Of a stretch of DNA of 64,000 nt, positions 45,083-54,382 are shown in pieces; the first letter of the stretch is position 1; each line of letters opens with the position of its first letter. This DNA comes from Verrucomicrobiota bacterium (GTDB lineage Bacteria > Verrucomicrobiota > Verrucomicrobiia > Palsa-1439): positions 23,194 through 87,193 of the forward strand of contig VHCW01000006.1 of NCBI GenBank assembly GCA_016871575.1, written 5' to 3'. Under the pieces are notes generated by a model. That model was not told the DNA's origin. It saw only the letters and a list, made by a program, of their open reading frames with translations, and did not search any database. The position numbers and the translations under genes were made by a program.

Positions 45083-46453
45083 ATGCTCGAACGTCTGTTC
45101 AAGGTGCAGGAACGCGGCTCGACCGTTCGCACGGAACTGCTCGGCGGCGCGACAACTTTTGTCACGATGGCCTACATCATCGTGGTCAACCCGGCGATCC
45201 TCTCGTTCGCCGGGATTCCCGTCGGGCCGAGCACGGTGGCGACGATTCTGACGGCGGTGTTCGGGTCGCTCCTGATGGGATTGATTGCCAACCGTCCCAT
45301 CGCGGTCGCGCCGTACATGGGCGAGAACGCCTTCATCGCGTTCGGCCTTGCGGCGATGGGCATCGGCTGGCAGTTGCGGCTCGGCGCGGTGTTTGTCAGC
45401 GGCGCGGTGTTCCTGCTGATCACGGTGTTTCACATCCGGTCATGGCTGGCCAACTCGGTTTCGCCGAGCTTGAAACACAGTTTCGCTGTCGGCATCGGAT
45501 TGTTTCTCGCGTTCATCGGGTTGTACGAGACGGGGATCGTGATGAGTTTTGTGGCGGGGATGCCCGTCGAGGCCGTGGCGCGCGGCGCGAAGGTGTTGCC
45601 GGCGCCGGATGTGCCGGTCAAGATCGGCAATCTGCGCGACCCGCAGGTGTTGCTGGCGATTGCCGGGTTCCTGCTGATATGCGTCCTGCTGTATCGGCAG
45701 GTGCGTGGCGCGCTGTTGCTGGGCATCGCGGTCACGGCGGGGCTGGGCATCGCGCTCGGCTTCGGCAAGGCGCCGACCGGCGTGGTGGCGACGCCGTTTG
45801 TGGGCGAGTACAGCCTCGCGCCGATTGCCGGGCAGCTCGACATTGCCGGCGTGTTGAGGCTGAGTTTCCTGCCGATTCTGTTGACGCTGTTTTTGATGAG
45901 CTTCCTCGACACGCTCGGCACGCTGGTCGGCGTCGGCGCGGCCGGGAAAATGCTCGACGAGAAAGGCAACTTCCCGGGCATCGAGCGGCCGATGATGGTG
46001 GATGCGTTGACGTGCATGTTCAGCGGCGCGGTGGGCACGAGCACCAGCGGCGCGTACATCGAGTCGGCGACCGGCATCCGCGAAGGAGCGCGCACGGGAC
46101 TGGCGGCGGTGACGACGGCGGCGCTGTTTGCGGTGTCGCTGTTTTTCATTCCGCTGGTGACCCCGTTGCAGCATTTGCGGTACGCCTACGGACCGGCGTT
46201 GATTGCCGTCGGCGTGCTGATGATGGGGTCGGTCCGAAACATTCAGTTTGACGACATGACGGAACTGGTGCCGTCGTTTGTGACGGTGATGATGATGATC
46301 TTCACGTACAACATCGCCAACGGTTTGACAGCGGGGCTGGTCGTCTATCCGCTGTTGAAACTGGCGGCGGGACGCTGGCGCGAGTTGAACGCCGGCTCGG
46401 TGGTGCTGGCGGTGTTGTGCCTTGTCTATTACATCTTCGGACAGGTGCACTGA
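45083..46453 (+). CDS. NCS2/AzgA-type purine permease
   Basis: A 456-residue membrane transporter with about 12-14 helices. The AzgA-type start RTELLGGATTFVTMAYIIVV (about 14-33) and NPAIL, then GENAFIAFG (helix-3 signature) and SFLDTLGTLVGVG (helix-8 signature) mark the guanine/hypoxanthine group of the nucleobase-cation symporter-2 family, importing purine bases with protons. Met at 45083 is used, as homology starts within the first residues. Confidence 0.87.
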   Translation: MLERLFKVQERGSTVRTELLGGATTFVTMAYIIVVNPAILSFAGIPVGPSTVATILTAVFGSLLMGLIANRPIAVAPYMGENAFIAFGLAAMGIGWQLRLGAVFVSGAVFLLITVFHIRSWLANSVSPSLKHSFAVGIGLFLAFIGLYETGIVMSFVAGMPVEAVARGAKVLPAPDVPVKIGNLRDPQVLLAIAGFLLICVLLYRQVRGALLLGIAVTAGLGIALGFGKAPTGVVATPFVGEYSLAPIAGQLDIAGVLRLSFLPILLTLFLMSFLDTLGTLVGVGAAGKMLDEKGNFPGIERPMMVDALTCMFSGAVGTSTSGAYIESATGIREGARTGLAAVTTAALFAVSLFFIPLVTPLQHLRYAYGPALIAVGVLMMGSVRNIQFDDMTELVPSFVTVMMMIFTYNIANGLTAGLVVYPLLKLAAGRWRELNAGSVVLAVLCLVYYIFGQVH

Positions 46454-46460
46454 AGAACGT

Positions 46461-46506
46461 CGCCGTCCCGCCGGTCAGAGTCCGGCCCGAAACTGCCGGG
46501 ACGGCG
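46461..46506 (+). terminator. Hairpin after the permease gene
   Basis: CGCCGTCCCG (46461-46470) and CGGGACGGCG (46497-46506) are a perfect 10-bp inverted repeat that extends with mismatches. It begins 7 nt past the permease stop. There is no T-run, so a REP-like element is an alternative. Confidence 0.45.
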
Positions 46507-46562
46507 GTGTTCCAATCAGCAAGCTGGAACTCTGAGCGGCGACCGGGTATCGTGCCGCTCCG

Positions 46563-47837
46563 ATGAACAACAAGCCGGCATGGAGTTGGCGGGGCGTCTG
46601 TCTGTGCCTCGTGGTCGCGGCGATGGCGCTGCGCGTCTGGTGGGCGTTGTGCTCGAACTCGATGCCGTTCTCGGACTTCAAACGCTACTTCGACATCGCC
46701 TCTGAGTTCGCCGCCACGGGCAACCTCGCCTGCCAGGGACATCCGTTCGTGTTCCAGTCGCCGGCCTATCCGCTGTTTCTCGGTGCGCTCTTCAAAGTCT
46801 TCTCTCCGAGCGTGCTGGTCGGGAAACTGGCGAACGCGGTCTTGGCGATTCTGGTGTTGGCGATATTCTGGAAGATCATCGAGCGACAGGAACTCTCACC
46901 GCGAGCGAAGCTGATGGCGTTGGCAGTGGTCGCATTTTTTCCGCCGATGACCACCTTTGTGTCAGTGCTTGGACAGGAAATGTTGGCGCTGGTTTTTGTG
47001 GTGTTGATTCTGTTGCTGGTGAAGCGCGGCGGGTTTTGGCTGGGACTGTGTTGCGGGTTGCTGGCATTGACGCGACCGCAATTCATCCTGCTGCCGTTTT
47101 GCCTGGTGGGGATTGGCTGGCTCTGGAAATGGTACAGCAAGCAAGCCTGCGCCTTGTTGCTGGCCGGGTTTGCGTTGGCCATGACGCCGTGGATCGTGCG
47201 GAACTGGCTTGTCTTTCGCGTGTTTATTCCGACCACGGGACACAGCGGCTACGTTCTGCTGGTCAACAACAACCCGGCGAATCGCATCGGCGTCTGGATG
47301 CCGCTCTCGAAGATCGAATTGACGAACGAACAGCGCGAGGTGTTCCGTGAAATGAACGCGGAACATTTACTGGAGGAGGGCGATGAGGACTGGAAAGGCG
47401 TGGTCTGGACGCCGGCACTCGACAAGAAGGTGTTCCGAATGGCGGCGGACAACATCAAGAAAGACCCACTGCGATTCATCGAAATGGGGTTTCGCCGGGT
47501 TTGGAACACGTATTTCACCGGTGGCACCTGCGCATTGTACTGGGCCTTCAACGGAAACAATCGAGCCACGCCCGCGCTGAACGATCTGACCGATTGGTTT
47601 GCCATCGTTGTGTTCTGGCTTTCGCTGGCGGGTATTGTCGTTGTCGCGCGACAACATGATCCTGTCTTGATCAGCTCGGTATTGCTCTTTCTAATTTCGT
47701 TGCTGGCGGTTTTTGTGTTTGAAGGACAGGGCCGGTATGTGTTGCCGGCGATGCCGGCGTCGGCGATTCTCATCGGCGCAGTCGCGAATCGTCTGGGGAA
47801 GATTCCATTCAATAAGAAGTTGGTTTGCTCGTCGTAA
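46563..47837 (+). CDS. Multi-pass membrane glycosyltransferase-like protein (GT39/ArnT-like)
   Basis: A 424-residue protein with 9-10 hydrophobic helices. An acidic pair SDFKRYFDIASEFAATG in the first extracytoplasmic loop (about 37-53) and SPAYPLFLGALFKVF match the GT-C fold mannosyltransferase/ArnT group, which takes sugar from polyprenyl phosphate on the outer face of the membrane. The usual FQSPAYP motif follows. It is a single gene; TATCGT sits 9 nt upstream of the ATG. Confidence 0.7.
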   Translation: MNNKPAWSWRGVCLCLVVAAMALRVWWALCSNSMPFSDFKRYFDIASEFAATGNLACQGHPFVFQSPAYPLFLGALFKVFSPSVLVGKLANAVLAILVLAIFWKIIERQELSPRAKLMALAVVAFFPPMTTFVSVLGQEMLALVFVVLILLLVKRGGFWLGLCCGLLALTRPQFILLPFCLVGIGWLWKWYSKQACALLLAGFALAMTPWIVRNWLVFRVFIPTTGHSGYVLLVNNNPANRIGVWMPLSKIELTNEQREVFREMNAEHLLEEGDEDWKGVVWTPALDKKVFRMAADNIKKDPLRFIEMGFRRVWNTYFTGGTCALYWAFNGNNRATPALNDLTDWFAIVVFWLSLAGIVVVARQHDPVLISSVLLFLISLLAVFVFEGQGRYVLPAMPASAILIGAVANRLGKIPFNKKLVCSS

Positions 47838-47859
47838 ATCTCATGGTACGAATGACAAC

Positions 47860-49116
47860 ATGAAAACGCCTCAACAACGAATCACGCGCCGCCGGTTTGT
47901 CGGAACGATGGCGGCCACCACCGGCGGAATCATCTTGCCGCGGGCGATTGGGTCAAGCGCGGATTATCCTTCGACGGAGCATTTCTGGTATCGCAAGCCG
48001 CCGCCGGGCATTTACATTGACTCGCAACGCGACAACAAGGCGTTCGGTTACGCGGACGGGAAGATTTTCCTCTCGAAAGACAACGGCCACACCTGGCCGC
48101 ACAGCATCGTGTTTCCCGACGCGCAGCGCATCACGTTCAGCCACATTCTGAAGAACGGCAACGTGCTGTTCGCCACCGGCGCGAAGCTCTACCTGAGCGC
48201 CGACAGCCTCAAGTCGTACCGCGAAATCACGGTCAAGGCGCAGGACGGCTCGGATTACATTCCGCACACGCCGCAGAAGCCGGACAATCCCGGCTGGTAT
48301 TTTCACACGCTCCCCGGCGTTGTGTCGTGGGACGTGAACGGCAAGGAGATGATGGTATGGGGAAATTATTGCAACGTCCTCGGTGGGGCGACCCCGGTCA
48401 ACATCTACTACTCGACCGACAGTGGGCGCACCGTGAAGATCGCGTATGCGTTCGGCCAGAATCCAAAGTTTCGCGACAACGGCTCGGCGGGCGGCAGCGC
48501 GACCGGCGCATTGCTGGGCAATCCGGACAACCCGGTGATTTGCCGGCACGTGCACACGGTGGCGTACAATCCCAAGGAGAATGCGTTTTACGCCTGCACC
48601 GGCGACTTGGATCGCGGGTTCGGTCACGAGTGCCATTGGCTGCGGGGCACGTACAACGCGAAGCAAGACAAGTGGAACTGGAAAGTCCTCGTCTCGACGC
48701 AATCGAACACGCGCTACAAATGCGGCGGCATCACGTTCGTGGACGACAAGGTCTATTGGATCAGCGATGCGAACGGCCCGAAACCGCATGACCGCGGCGT
48801 TTTCTGCTGCAATCCCGCGGACATCGCGAAGCCCGAAAAACACACGATGCTCTACAACCCCGGAGTCGAGTCCGGGTGCATGGTCATTCAGGATGGCGTG
48901 ATGATCGCGTCGCATTGCGGACCTGCGTCGCCGCTGAACACGGGGTTTATTATTTCAACTGACATGGGCAAGACGTGGGCGCAGCACGATCTCAAGGAGT
49001 TCGGCAAGCGGTCGCCCGTCCGGTTCCACGAGAAGAACGCCGAAGGATGGTTCCGCGTGGATCTGCGGTCGGGATGGATCAAGCAGGAAGAAGTGTTGTT
49101 CATTAAGCCGAAGTAG
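47860..49116 (+). CDS. Tat-exported BNR/sialidase-like beta-propeller protein
   Basis: A 418-residue protein with a Tat signal (ITRRRFVGTMAATTGGIILP, residues 8-27). BNR-type Asp boxes are visible: LSKDNGHTWPHS, YSTDSGRTVK and STDMGKTWAQ, indicating a six-bladed sialidase-like propeller. It may bind or split glycans; catalytic residues cannot be assigned. It leads a run of secreted proteins (47.9-53.8 kb) on the plus strand. Confidence 0.68.
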   Translation: MKTPQQRITRRRFVGTMAATTGGIILPRAIGSSADYPSTEHFWYRKPPPGIYIDSQRDNKAFGYADGKIFLSKDNGHTWPHSIVFPDAQRITFSHILKNGNVLFATGAKLYLSADSLKSYREITVKAQDGSDYIPHTPQKPDNPGWYFHTLPGVVSWDVNGKEMMVWGNYCNVLGGATPVNIYYSTDSGRTVKIAYAFGQNPKFRDNGSAGGSATGALLGNPDNPVICRHVHTVAYNPKENAFYACTGDLDRGFGHECHWLRGTYNAKQDKWNWKVLVSTQSNTRYKCGGITFVDDKVYWISDANGPKPHDRGVFCCNPADIAKPEKHTMLYNPGVESGCMVIQDGVMIASHCGPASPLNTGFIISTDMGKTWAQHDLKEFGKRSPVRFHEKNAEGWFRVDLRSGWIKQEEVLFIKPK

Positions 49117-49124
49117 CCAGAACA

Positions 49125-50018
49125 ATGAAGACTATCAATCGCCGTCGTTTCTTGAAAACGGTTGGCACGCTGGGTGCCGGTGCGGGGTTGCTGGGTCTGC
49201 GCGCCCGGCTCGCTGTCGCAGCGGTTGCGAAGGGCGCTCCGCACGCTGAACAACTTGGCTGGCAGCTTGCCTGCAACGCCTACAGTTTCAACAAGCTCAC
49301 CCTGTATGAAACCATCGGCAAGGTCGCCGGCTTGGGGCTGAAGTACACGGTGGGGTTCAATTGGCAGAAACTTGATCCGCAAAAACCGTCTGCGGTCTTC
49401 GGCGACCAGATGTCCGCCGACGAACGACGGGAAACGAAGAAGCGCCTTGCCGATGCCGGCGTCAAGATGCCGGCCTGTTATTGCCGGAAACTGGCCGAAG
49501 CGGATGCGTGTCGCCGGTTGTTTGATTTCTGCCGTGAAATGGGAATTGGAATGATCGTCGGCGAACCGCCGTTCGACGCTTATGACATGCTGGAGAAACT
49601 CTGCAACGAGTACGAGATCAACCTGGCCGTCCACAATCACGCCAAGCCGTCACCGTATTGGGAGCCGGAGACGTTGTTGAAAATCTTGCAAGGACGCGGT
49701 CGGCGCATCGGCGCTTGCTGCGACACGGGGCATTGGATTCGTTCAGAGCTTTCCACCGTTGAAACGCTCGCCAAGTTTCAGGACCGGTTGTTCACGATGG
49801 ACTTGAAAGACATCGGCGACGAAGGCTTCTGTGTGCCGTACGGCACGGGCAAGGGGAACGTTCGCGGAGTCCTCCATGAACTGCATCGGCAGCGGTTTCG
49901 CGGCTTGATCGGAATCGAGTACAGCCAGCGTTCGCCGAACGGCGAGGCCGAAATCGCGCAGTGCGTGGCCTTCTTCGAGCAGGTGCGCCGGGAACTGGCC
50001 AATTCAAAACAGAAGTGA
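49125..50018 (+). CDS. Tat-exported sugar phosphate isomerase/epimerase-like protein
   Basis: A 297-residue xylose-isomerase-like TIM barrel with Tat signal (NRRRFLKTVGTLGAGAGLLG). Barrel motifs: LAVHNHAK, GACCDTGHW and FTMDLKDIGDEG give metal-binding His/Asp/Glu residues, and the strand GIEYSQ lies near the C-terminus. Such secreted members are common in Verrucomicrobia and Planctomycetes next to sugar-degrading genes; substrate unknown. 8 nt separate it from the gene upstream. Confidence 0.75.
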   Translation: MKTINRRRFLKTVGTLGAGAGLLGLRARLAVAAVAKGAPHAEQLGWQLACNAYSFNKLTLYETIGKVAGLGLKYTVGFNWQKLDPQKPSAVFGDQMSADERRETKKRLADAGVKMPACYCRKLAEADACRRLFDFCREMGIGMIVGEPPFDAYDMLEKLCNEYEINLAVHNHAKPSPYWEPETLLKILQGRGRRIGACCDTGHWIRSELSTVETLAKFQDRLFTMDLKDIGDEGFCVPYGTGKGNVRGVLHELHRQRFRGLIGIEYSQRSPNGEAEIAQCVAFFEQVRRELANSKQK

Positions 50019-50035
50019 ATCAACAGACTGGTATC

Positions 50036-51490
50036 ATGAAAAAAATTATTGTCCTTTTTGCATTTGTCATTGCCGTATCTCTTTCCTGCCATGCTGCCGG
50101 AAAGAGTGCCGGCACACTCCGCGCCGGCGCGGCGGCGGTTGATATTACGCCAAAGACATTCCCGCTCCATATGCCGGGATTGTTTAGCATTCGGCTGGCC
50201 GAAAGTGCGCACGATCGGCTCCATTCTCGCGCGTTGGTGCTTGACGACGGCGTCACGGCGTTGGCCTTGGTGGTGGTTGACAATATCGGCGTGGCACAGG
50301 AGACAAGCGACGAAGCCAAGGCGCTTGCCTCGAAACAGTGCGGCATCCCGGTGGAGAAGATTCTCGTGGCGTCCACCCACACCCACACCGCTCCGGAATC
50401 GAATCGCAAAACTGGCCCCGAACCGGCTATCGAGTATCGCAAAGTCCTCGTGGCGGGGATTGCGGAATCCATTGTCCGCGCGCACGCCGCATTGCGTCCC
50501 GCGAGCGTTGGCGCTGCGGCGAAGCCGCTGCCGGAGGAAGTGTCCTGTCGCCGGTGGTTTCTGAAGCCGGGCAAGATGCCACTGAATCCGTTTGGCAAGT
50601 TGGACAAGGTGAAGATGAATCCTCCTTCTGACCCGAATGTTCTCGACCGTCCCGCCGGCCCGACGGACACGGACATTACCATCCTCTCGGTGCAGGATGC
50701 GAAGTCGGGCAAACCGCTGGCGTTGCTGGCCAATTACTCGTTGCACTATGTCAGCCATGTGCCTGAGAAGATGCTCTCTGCCGATTACTTCGGCGAATTT
50801 GCGCGATTGATGCAGGCGCGCGTCGGCGATGACAAGTTCGTCGCCATCATGTCCAACGGCACCTCCGGCGACATCAACAACCGGGATTTCACCGGGAAAC
50901 GACCGGCGCGCCAGTTGTTTGAGCAGATTCAAATCGTCGCGAAGAAAGCTGCCGACACGGCATGGCGCGCACAGGAAAGCATTCCGTCACATCGTCGCGA
51001 CGCGCGTTTGGGCATGATCCAGCGGGACGTGACCTTGAAACGGCGTCGCCCCACGCCAGAGCAAATCAAGCGGGCGGAAACCATACTCGCCATCAAAGAC
51101 GAGGCTGAACGCAAGAAGCTCCCGAACTTGGCGGAAGAATACGCGCGCCGCACGCTTTGGATGGCCAGGCTTTCGGAGACAGTGACCGTGCCGGTGCAAG
51201 CGCTGCGGATTGGCGATCTGGCCGTGTGCGCGATTCCGTTCGAGGCGTTTGCCGAGATCGGCCTCGACATCAAGAAACGCAGTCCGTTCCCGCGCACGAT
51301 GGTCATCGGCATCGCCAACGCGCCCAGCGGTTACCTGCCCACTCCCGAACAGCACAAACTCGGCGGCTACGAAACCTGGCTCGGCACCAGCCGCGTGCAG
51401 GAAGACGCTTCCGTGATTCTCGTCAACCACTTCCTCGAAATGCTTGGTGAGTTGAAGAAAGCCGCTGCGAAACAGAACGCCGCTGAATAG
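50036..51490 (+). CDS. Secreted neutral/alkaline ceramidase-like hydrolase
   Basis: A 484-residue exported protein with signal MKKIIVLFAFVIAVSLSCHA. AGAAAVDITPK at the mature start and the Zn-site motif STHTHTAPES (near residue 118) match the neutral ceramidase-like group; further LHYVSHVPEK and MSNGTSGDINN follow. In this phylum such proteins are abundant, and their substrates are probably not ceramides but other acyl or amide compounds. Met at 50036 starts the signal peptide. Confidence 0.72.
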   Translation: MKKIIVLFAFVIAVSLSCHAAGKSAGTLRAGAAAVDITPKTFPLHMPGLFSIRLAESAHDRLHSRALVLDDGVTALALVVVDNIGVAQETSDEAKALASKQCGIPVEKILVASTHTHTAPESNRKTGPEPAIEYRKVLVAGIAESIVRAHAALRPASVGAAAKPLPEEVSCRRWFLKPGKMPLNPFGKLDKVKMNPPSDPNVLDRPAGPTDTDITILSVQDAKSGKPLALLANYSLHYVSHVPEKMLSADYFGEFARLMQARVGDDKFVAIMSNGTSGDINNRDFTGKRPARQLFEQIQIVAKKAADTAWRAQESIPSHRRDARLGMIQRDVTLKRRRPTPEQIKRAETILAIKDEAERKKLPNLAEEYARRTLWMARLSETVTVPVQALRIGDLAVCAIPFEAFAEIGLDIKKRSPFPRTMVIGIANAPSGYLPTPEQHKLGGYETWLGTSRVQEDASVILVNHFLEMLGELKKAAAKQNAAE

Positions 51491-51500
51491 GGATGGCCGG

Positions 51501-52808
51501 ATGAAATCATTCGTTTCGTTCATTGTCGCTGTTTTCTGTGCGACAGCGCTCACGGTCGCCAACGCGGAAAAATTGACCGGTTCAACGGACCGCAAAGGCG
51601 CGCTCTACAAGGTCGGAGAACCCATCACTTTCACTTTCTTGCTCACCGACGACAACGACGTGCCGTTGCGAACGCGTAAGTTCACGATTGACGTGGTCGG
51701 CGATTCTTCGGTCTCCCAACAGGTGACGCTGACGACTGACGCAGCGGGCAAGGCGCAGTTCGCGACCAAGCTGGACAAGCCGGGCTTCGTGCGCTGCGAC
51801 CGGACCACCGGGGCCGAGAAGAAGATGGGAGTGGTTGGGGCGGGCACCGAGCCGGAGAAGATCCTGCCGGCTGTGCCGAAACCGGCCGACTTCGATGGAT
51901 ACTGGCACAAAACCGTTGCGGAATTGGACGCGATGCCGGTGGAGCCGAAAGTTGTCACCCTCAAGAGTCCGGACCCGGAAATATCGCTCTGCGAAATCGA
52001 AGTCGCATCGCCCGGTGGCGAACCGGTGCGCGGCTACCTCGCGTTCCCGCGTGGCGCGAAACGGGGCACGTTGCCGGCGCAAATTTTCCTGCACAGCGCG
52101 GGCGTGTACGACTCGAATATGAAACGCGCGATTGCCGAGGCGAAACTCGGCCGGCTCTCCCTCGACGCCAACGCCACCGGCGTGCTGAACGGTCAGCCGC
52201 CGGACTATTACAAGGAATTGGCGCAGGGCAAACTCCAAGGGTACGCGATGCACGGGCTTCCCGACCTCGACAACAGTTATCGTCGCCGGATGCTCCAGCG
52301 GCTGTACCGGTCGTTGCAGTTCTTGAAGTCCCGCCCGGAGTGGGACGGCAAGATATTGATCGCCGCCGGTGGCAGCCAAGGCGGCTGGCTGGCCGTCGCG
52401 GCCGCCGCGCTCGATCCGGCGGTGACTTGTTGCGTCGCGCATCTGCCGGGTGGCGGCGATTGCAGCGGATACACCATCGGGCGCGATGGCGCGAAGCGCG
52501 GTTGGCTGGTCAAACAACTTGCCCAACACCCCAATCCGGCTCCGGTGCTCTCGGCGATGCGCTACCTCGACACGGCCAATTTTGCGACCAACGTGAAGAA
52601 AGCCGATTGCCTGGTGAGCGTCGGGTTCATTGATGATGTCGTGTGCGCGTCGAGCGTGTATGCGATGTACAACTCCATCGCGTCGCCGAACAAGAGGATG
52701 ATCAACAATCCGACCGGCGCGCACTTCGGCGTCGCGCCCCACGTCGCAGCCGAGGGCAACCAGTTTGTCCAGGCGCACATCGAGAAAATGCGCGCCGGAC
52801 GGCGTTGA
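51501..52808 (+). CDS. Secreted acetyl-esterase (AXE1/CE7-like), copy 1
   Basis: A 435-residue exported esterase. Signal MKSFVSFIVAVFCATALTVANA; an Ig-like N-terminal domain (GEPITFTFLLTDDNDVPL to PGFVRC, about 38-95); then the cephalosporin-C-deacetylase-type alpha/beta hydrolase with nucleophile Ser in AAGGSQGGW and His in PTGAHFG. CE7 enzymes remove acetyl groups from xylan side chains. A paralogue with the same layout is at 54383-55657. Confidence 0.78.
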   Translation: MKSFVSFIVAVFCATALTVANAEKLTGSTDRKGALYKVGEPITFTFLLTDDNDVPLRTRKFTIDVVGDSSVSQQVTLTTDAAGKAQFATKLDKPGFVRCDRTTGAEKKMGVVGAGTEPEKILPAVPKPADFDGYWHKTVAELDAMPVEPKVVTLKSPDPEISLCEIEVASPGGEPVRGYLAFPRGAKRGTLPAQIFLHSAGVYDSNMKRAIAEAKLGRLSLDANATGVLNGQPPDYYKELAQGKLQGYAMHGLPDLDNSYRRRMLQRLYRSLQFLKSRPEWDGKILIAAGGSQGGWLAVAAAALDPAVTCCVAHLPGGGDCSGYTIGRDGAKRGWLVKQLAQHPNPAPVLSAMRYLDTANFATNVKKADCLVSVGFIDDVVCASSVYAMYNSIASPNKRMINNPTGAHFGVAPHVAAEGNQFVQAHIEKMRAGRR

Positions 52809-52842
52809 CTTCAAACACGGAGTTTCTACAATCAGAGTTGTC

Positions 52843-53805
52843 ATGAGAAACAAAATCGCAACCTGTAACAGCCTCGTTTGCTTGGGCATTTTCGCCGCGA
52901 CGGTCGTCACCGGTGCCCAACAGACGAGAAAGAAAACAGCGGCTGCCAAACAGGAGCCGTTCTCGTGGGTCTCGCCATTGACGAATGCGGAATGGGCGAA
53001 GAAGACGTTGCCGGCCACGGTGCGGCACGCGACGTTCAAGAGCAAGTTGATGGGCATTGAGGTGGGCTACTACATTTACCTGCCGCCGGACTATGAAAGC
53101 GGACAGAAGCGTTACCCGGTGGTCTATCATCTGCACGGCGGACGCCCCGGCGGGGAGAGTAAAAGCGTGCGGCTGGCATCGTACGTTGACGCCGCCATCA
53201 AGAAGGGAACCATCAAGCCAACGATCTATGTTTTCCCCAATGGCGGCCCCGTGAGCTGGTATGACATGCCGGAGATGACCAACGGCATGGGCGAGACGGT
53301 TTTCGTGAAGGAACTCATCCCGCACATTGACGCCACCTATCGCACGTGGAGCGCGCGGGAGGGACGGGCGTTGGAAGGCTACTCGCAAGGCGGACGCGGC
53401 ACCACGCGAATCATGTTCAAGCACCCGGAATTGTTTCTCTCCGTCGCGCCCGGCGGCTCCGGCTATGGCCCGGAAAAAACGATCCAGGAAAACAACGGCT
53501 ACGAAAACCAGAATCTGCGGTTCCTGCCGGTTGGCTACAACGCATGGGACCTCGCCAAGGTTTACGCAACACGCAAAGACCGGCCCGCGTTGAACATCCT
53601 CATCTGGGACGGCACGAAATGCTTCAACTACGAGTTCAATCTCAAGTACTCGGCCTACCTGAAGGAACTCGGCCTCCAGCATGAGTTCCTCTCCATTCCC
53701 GACGTGCCGCACACCGCCACCGGCAGCTACGACGTGAAAGGGGACGACATTATGCGTCACCACCAGAAAACCTTCGACGCCCACCGTTTGCGGTTTGGCA
53801 GGTGA
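52843..53805 (+). CDS. Secreted esterase D/XynZ-like (putative feruloyl-type esterase)
   Basis: A 320-residue alpha/beta hydrolase with an N-terminal hydrophobic segment (NSLVCLGIFAATVVTG). Nucleophile Ser in LEGYSQGGRGT (near 190); oxyanion region YLPPDYESGQKRYPVVYHLHG; acidic Asp in ILIWDGTKCFN; His in IPDVPHTATG. It matches the esterase family of XynZ/FAE and would cleave feruloyl or acetyl esters from plant polymers. Met at 52843 begins the signal. Confidence 0.72.
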   Translation: MRNKIATCNSLVCLGIFAATVVTGAQQTRKKTAAAKQEPFSWVSPLTNAEWAKKTLPATVRHATFKSKLMGIEVGYYIYLPPDYESGQKRYPVVYHLHGGRPGGESKSVRLASYVDAAIKKGTIKPTIYVFPNGGPVSWYDMPEMTNGMGETVFVKELIPHIDATYRTWSAREGRALEGYSQGGRGTTRIMFKHPELFLSVAPGGSGYGPEKTIQENNGYENQNLRFLPVGYNAWDLAKVYATRKDRPALNILIWDGTKCFNYEFNLKYSAYLKELGLQHEFLSIPDVPHTATGSYDVKGDDIMRHHQKTFDAHRLRFGR

Positions 53806-53806
53806 C

Positions 53807-54364
53807 ATGAAATCATTGAAAGGCCAACTGATTCTGGACAGCGGCAAGCTCGTTGACACGGAGTTCCGTCGCGCGGTGGTGTTGATCTGCAAGCACAACA
53901 GCCAGGGCGCTTTCGGCCTTGTGATCAACCGCCCCAGCGACTACCAGGTTGGACGCGCGCTCGATGATCCGTTGCCGGATTCCGTCGGCCGCCTGCCCAT
54001 TTACCTTGGCGGCCCCGTGCAACCCCAGGCGTTGAGTTGCCTGATCCATGACACGGTGGAAAACGATTTTGCGCAAGCGAACGTCATTCCGGGAGTCCAC
54101 CTGTCTCATGACTTGGACGCCTTGGTCGAGCCGATAGGCGATTTCCTTGCCCGGGCGCAATTCAAGTTCTTTGCGGGCTATGCCGGCTGGTCCGCTGGGC
54201 AACTGGACAAGGAAATGAAGCAAGGCGCATGGCTCACGCACCCGGCCTCGATTGAACTCGTATTCTATCCCAAGCCCGAAGAACTCTGGAAAACAATCCT
54301 CCTGACAAAGGGACCTTTGTTCCGCCTGCTCGCCGAAACGCCGGAAGACGTGTCGAAGAACTGA
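53807..54364 (+). CDS. YqgE/AlgH-family protein
   Basis: A 185-residue protein of the YqgE/AlgH (UPF0301) family: LKGQLILDSGKLVDTEFRRA at the start, GAFGLVINRPSDYQVGRAL, IYLGGPVQPQAL, and FFAGYAGWSAGQLDKEMKQGA. The family's function is unresolved. It starts 1 nt after the esterase stop and converges on the second CE7-like gene. Confidence 0.85.
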   Translation: MKSLKGQLILDSGKLVDTEFRRAVVLICKHNSQGAFGLVINRPSDYQVGRALDDPLPDSVGRLPIYLGGPVQPQALSCLIHDTVENDFAQANVIPGVHLSHDLDALVEPIGDFLARAQFKFFAGYAGWSAGQLDKEMKQGAWLTHPASIELVFYPKPEELWKTILLTKGPLFRLLAETPEDVSKN

Positions 54365-54382
54365 ACTCCGGCAAAAGCCAGG

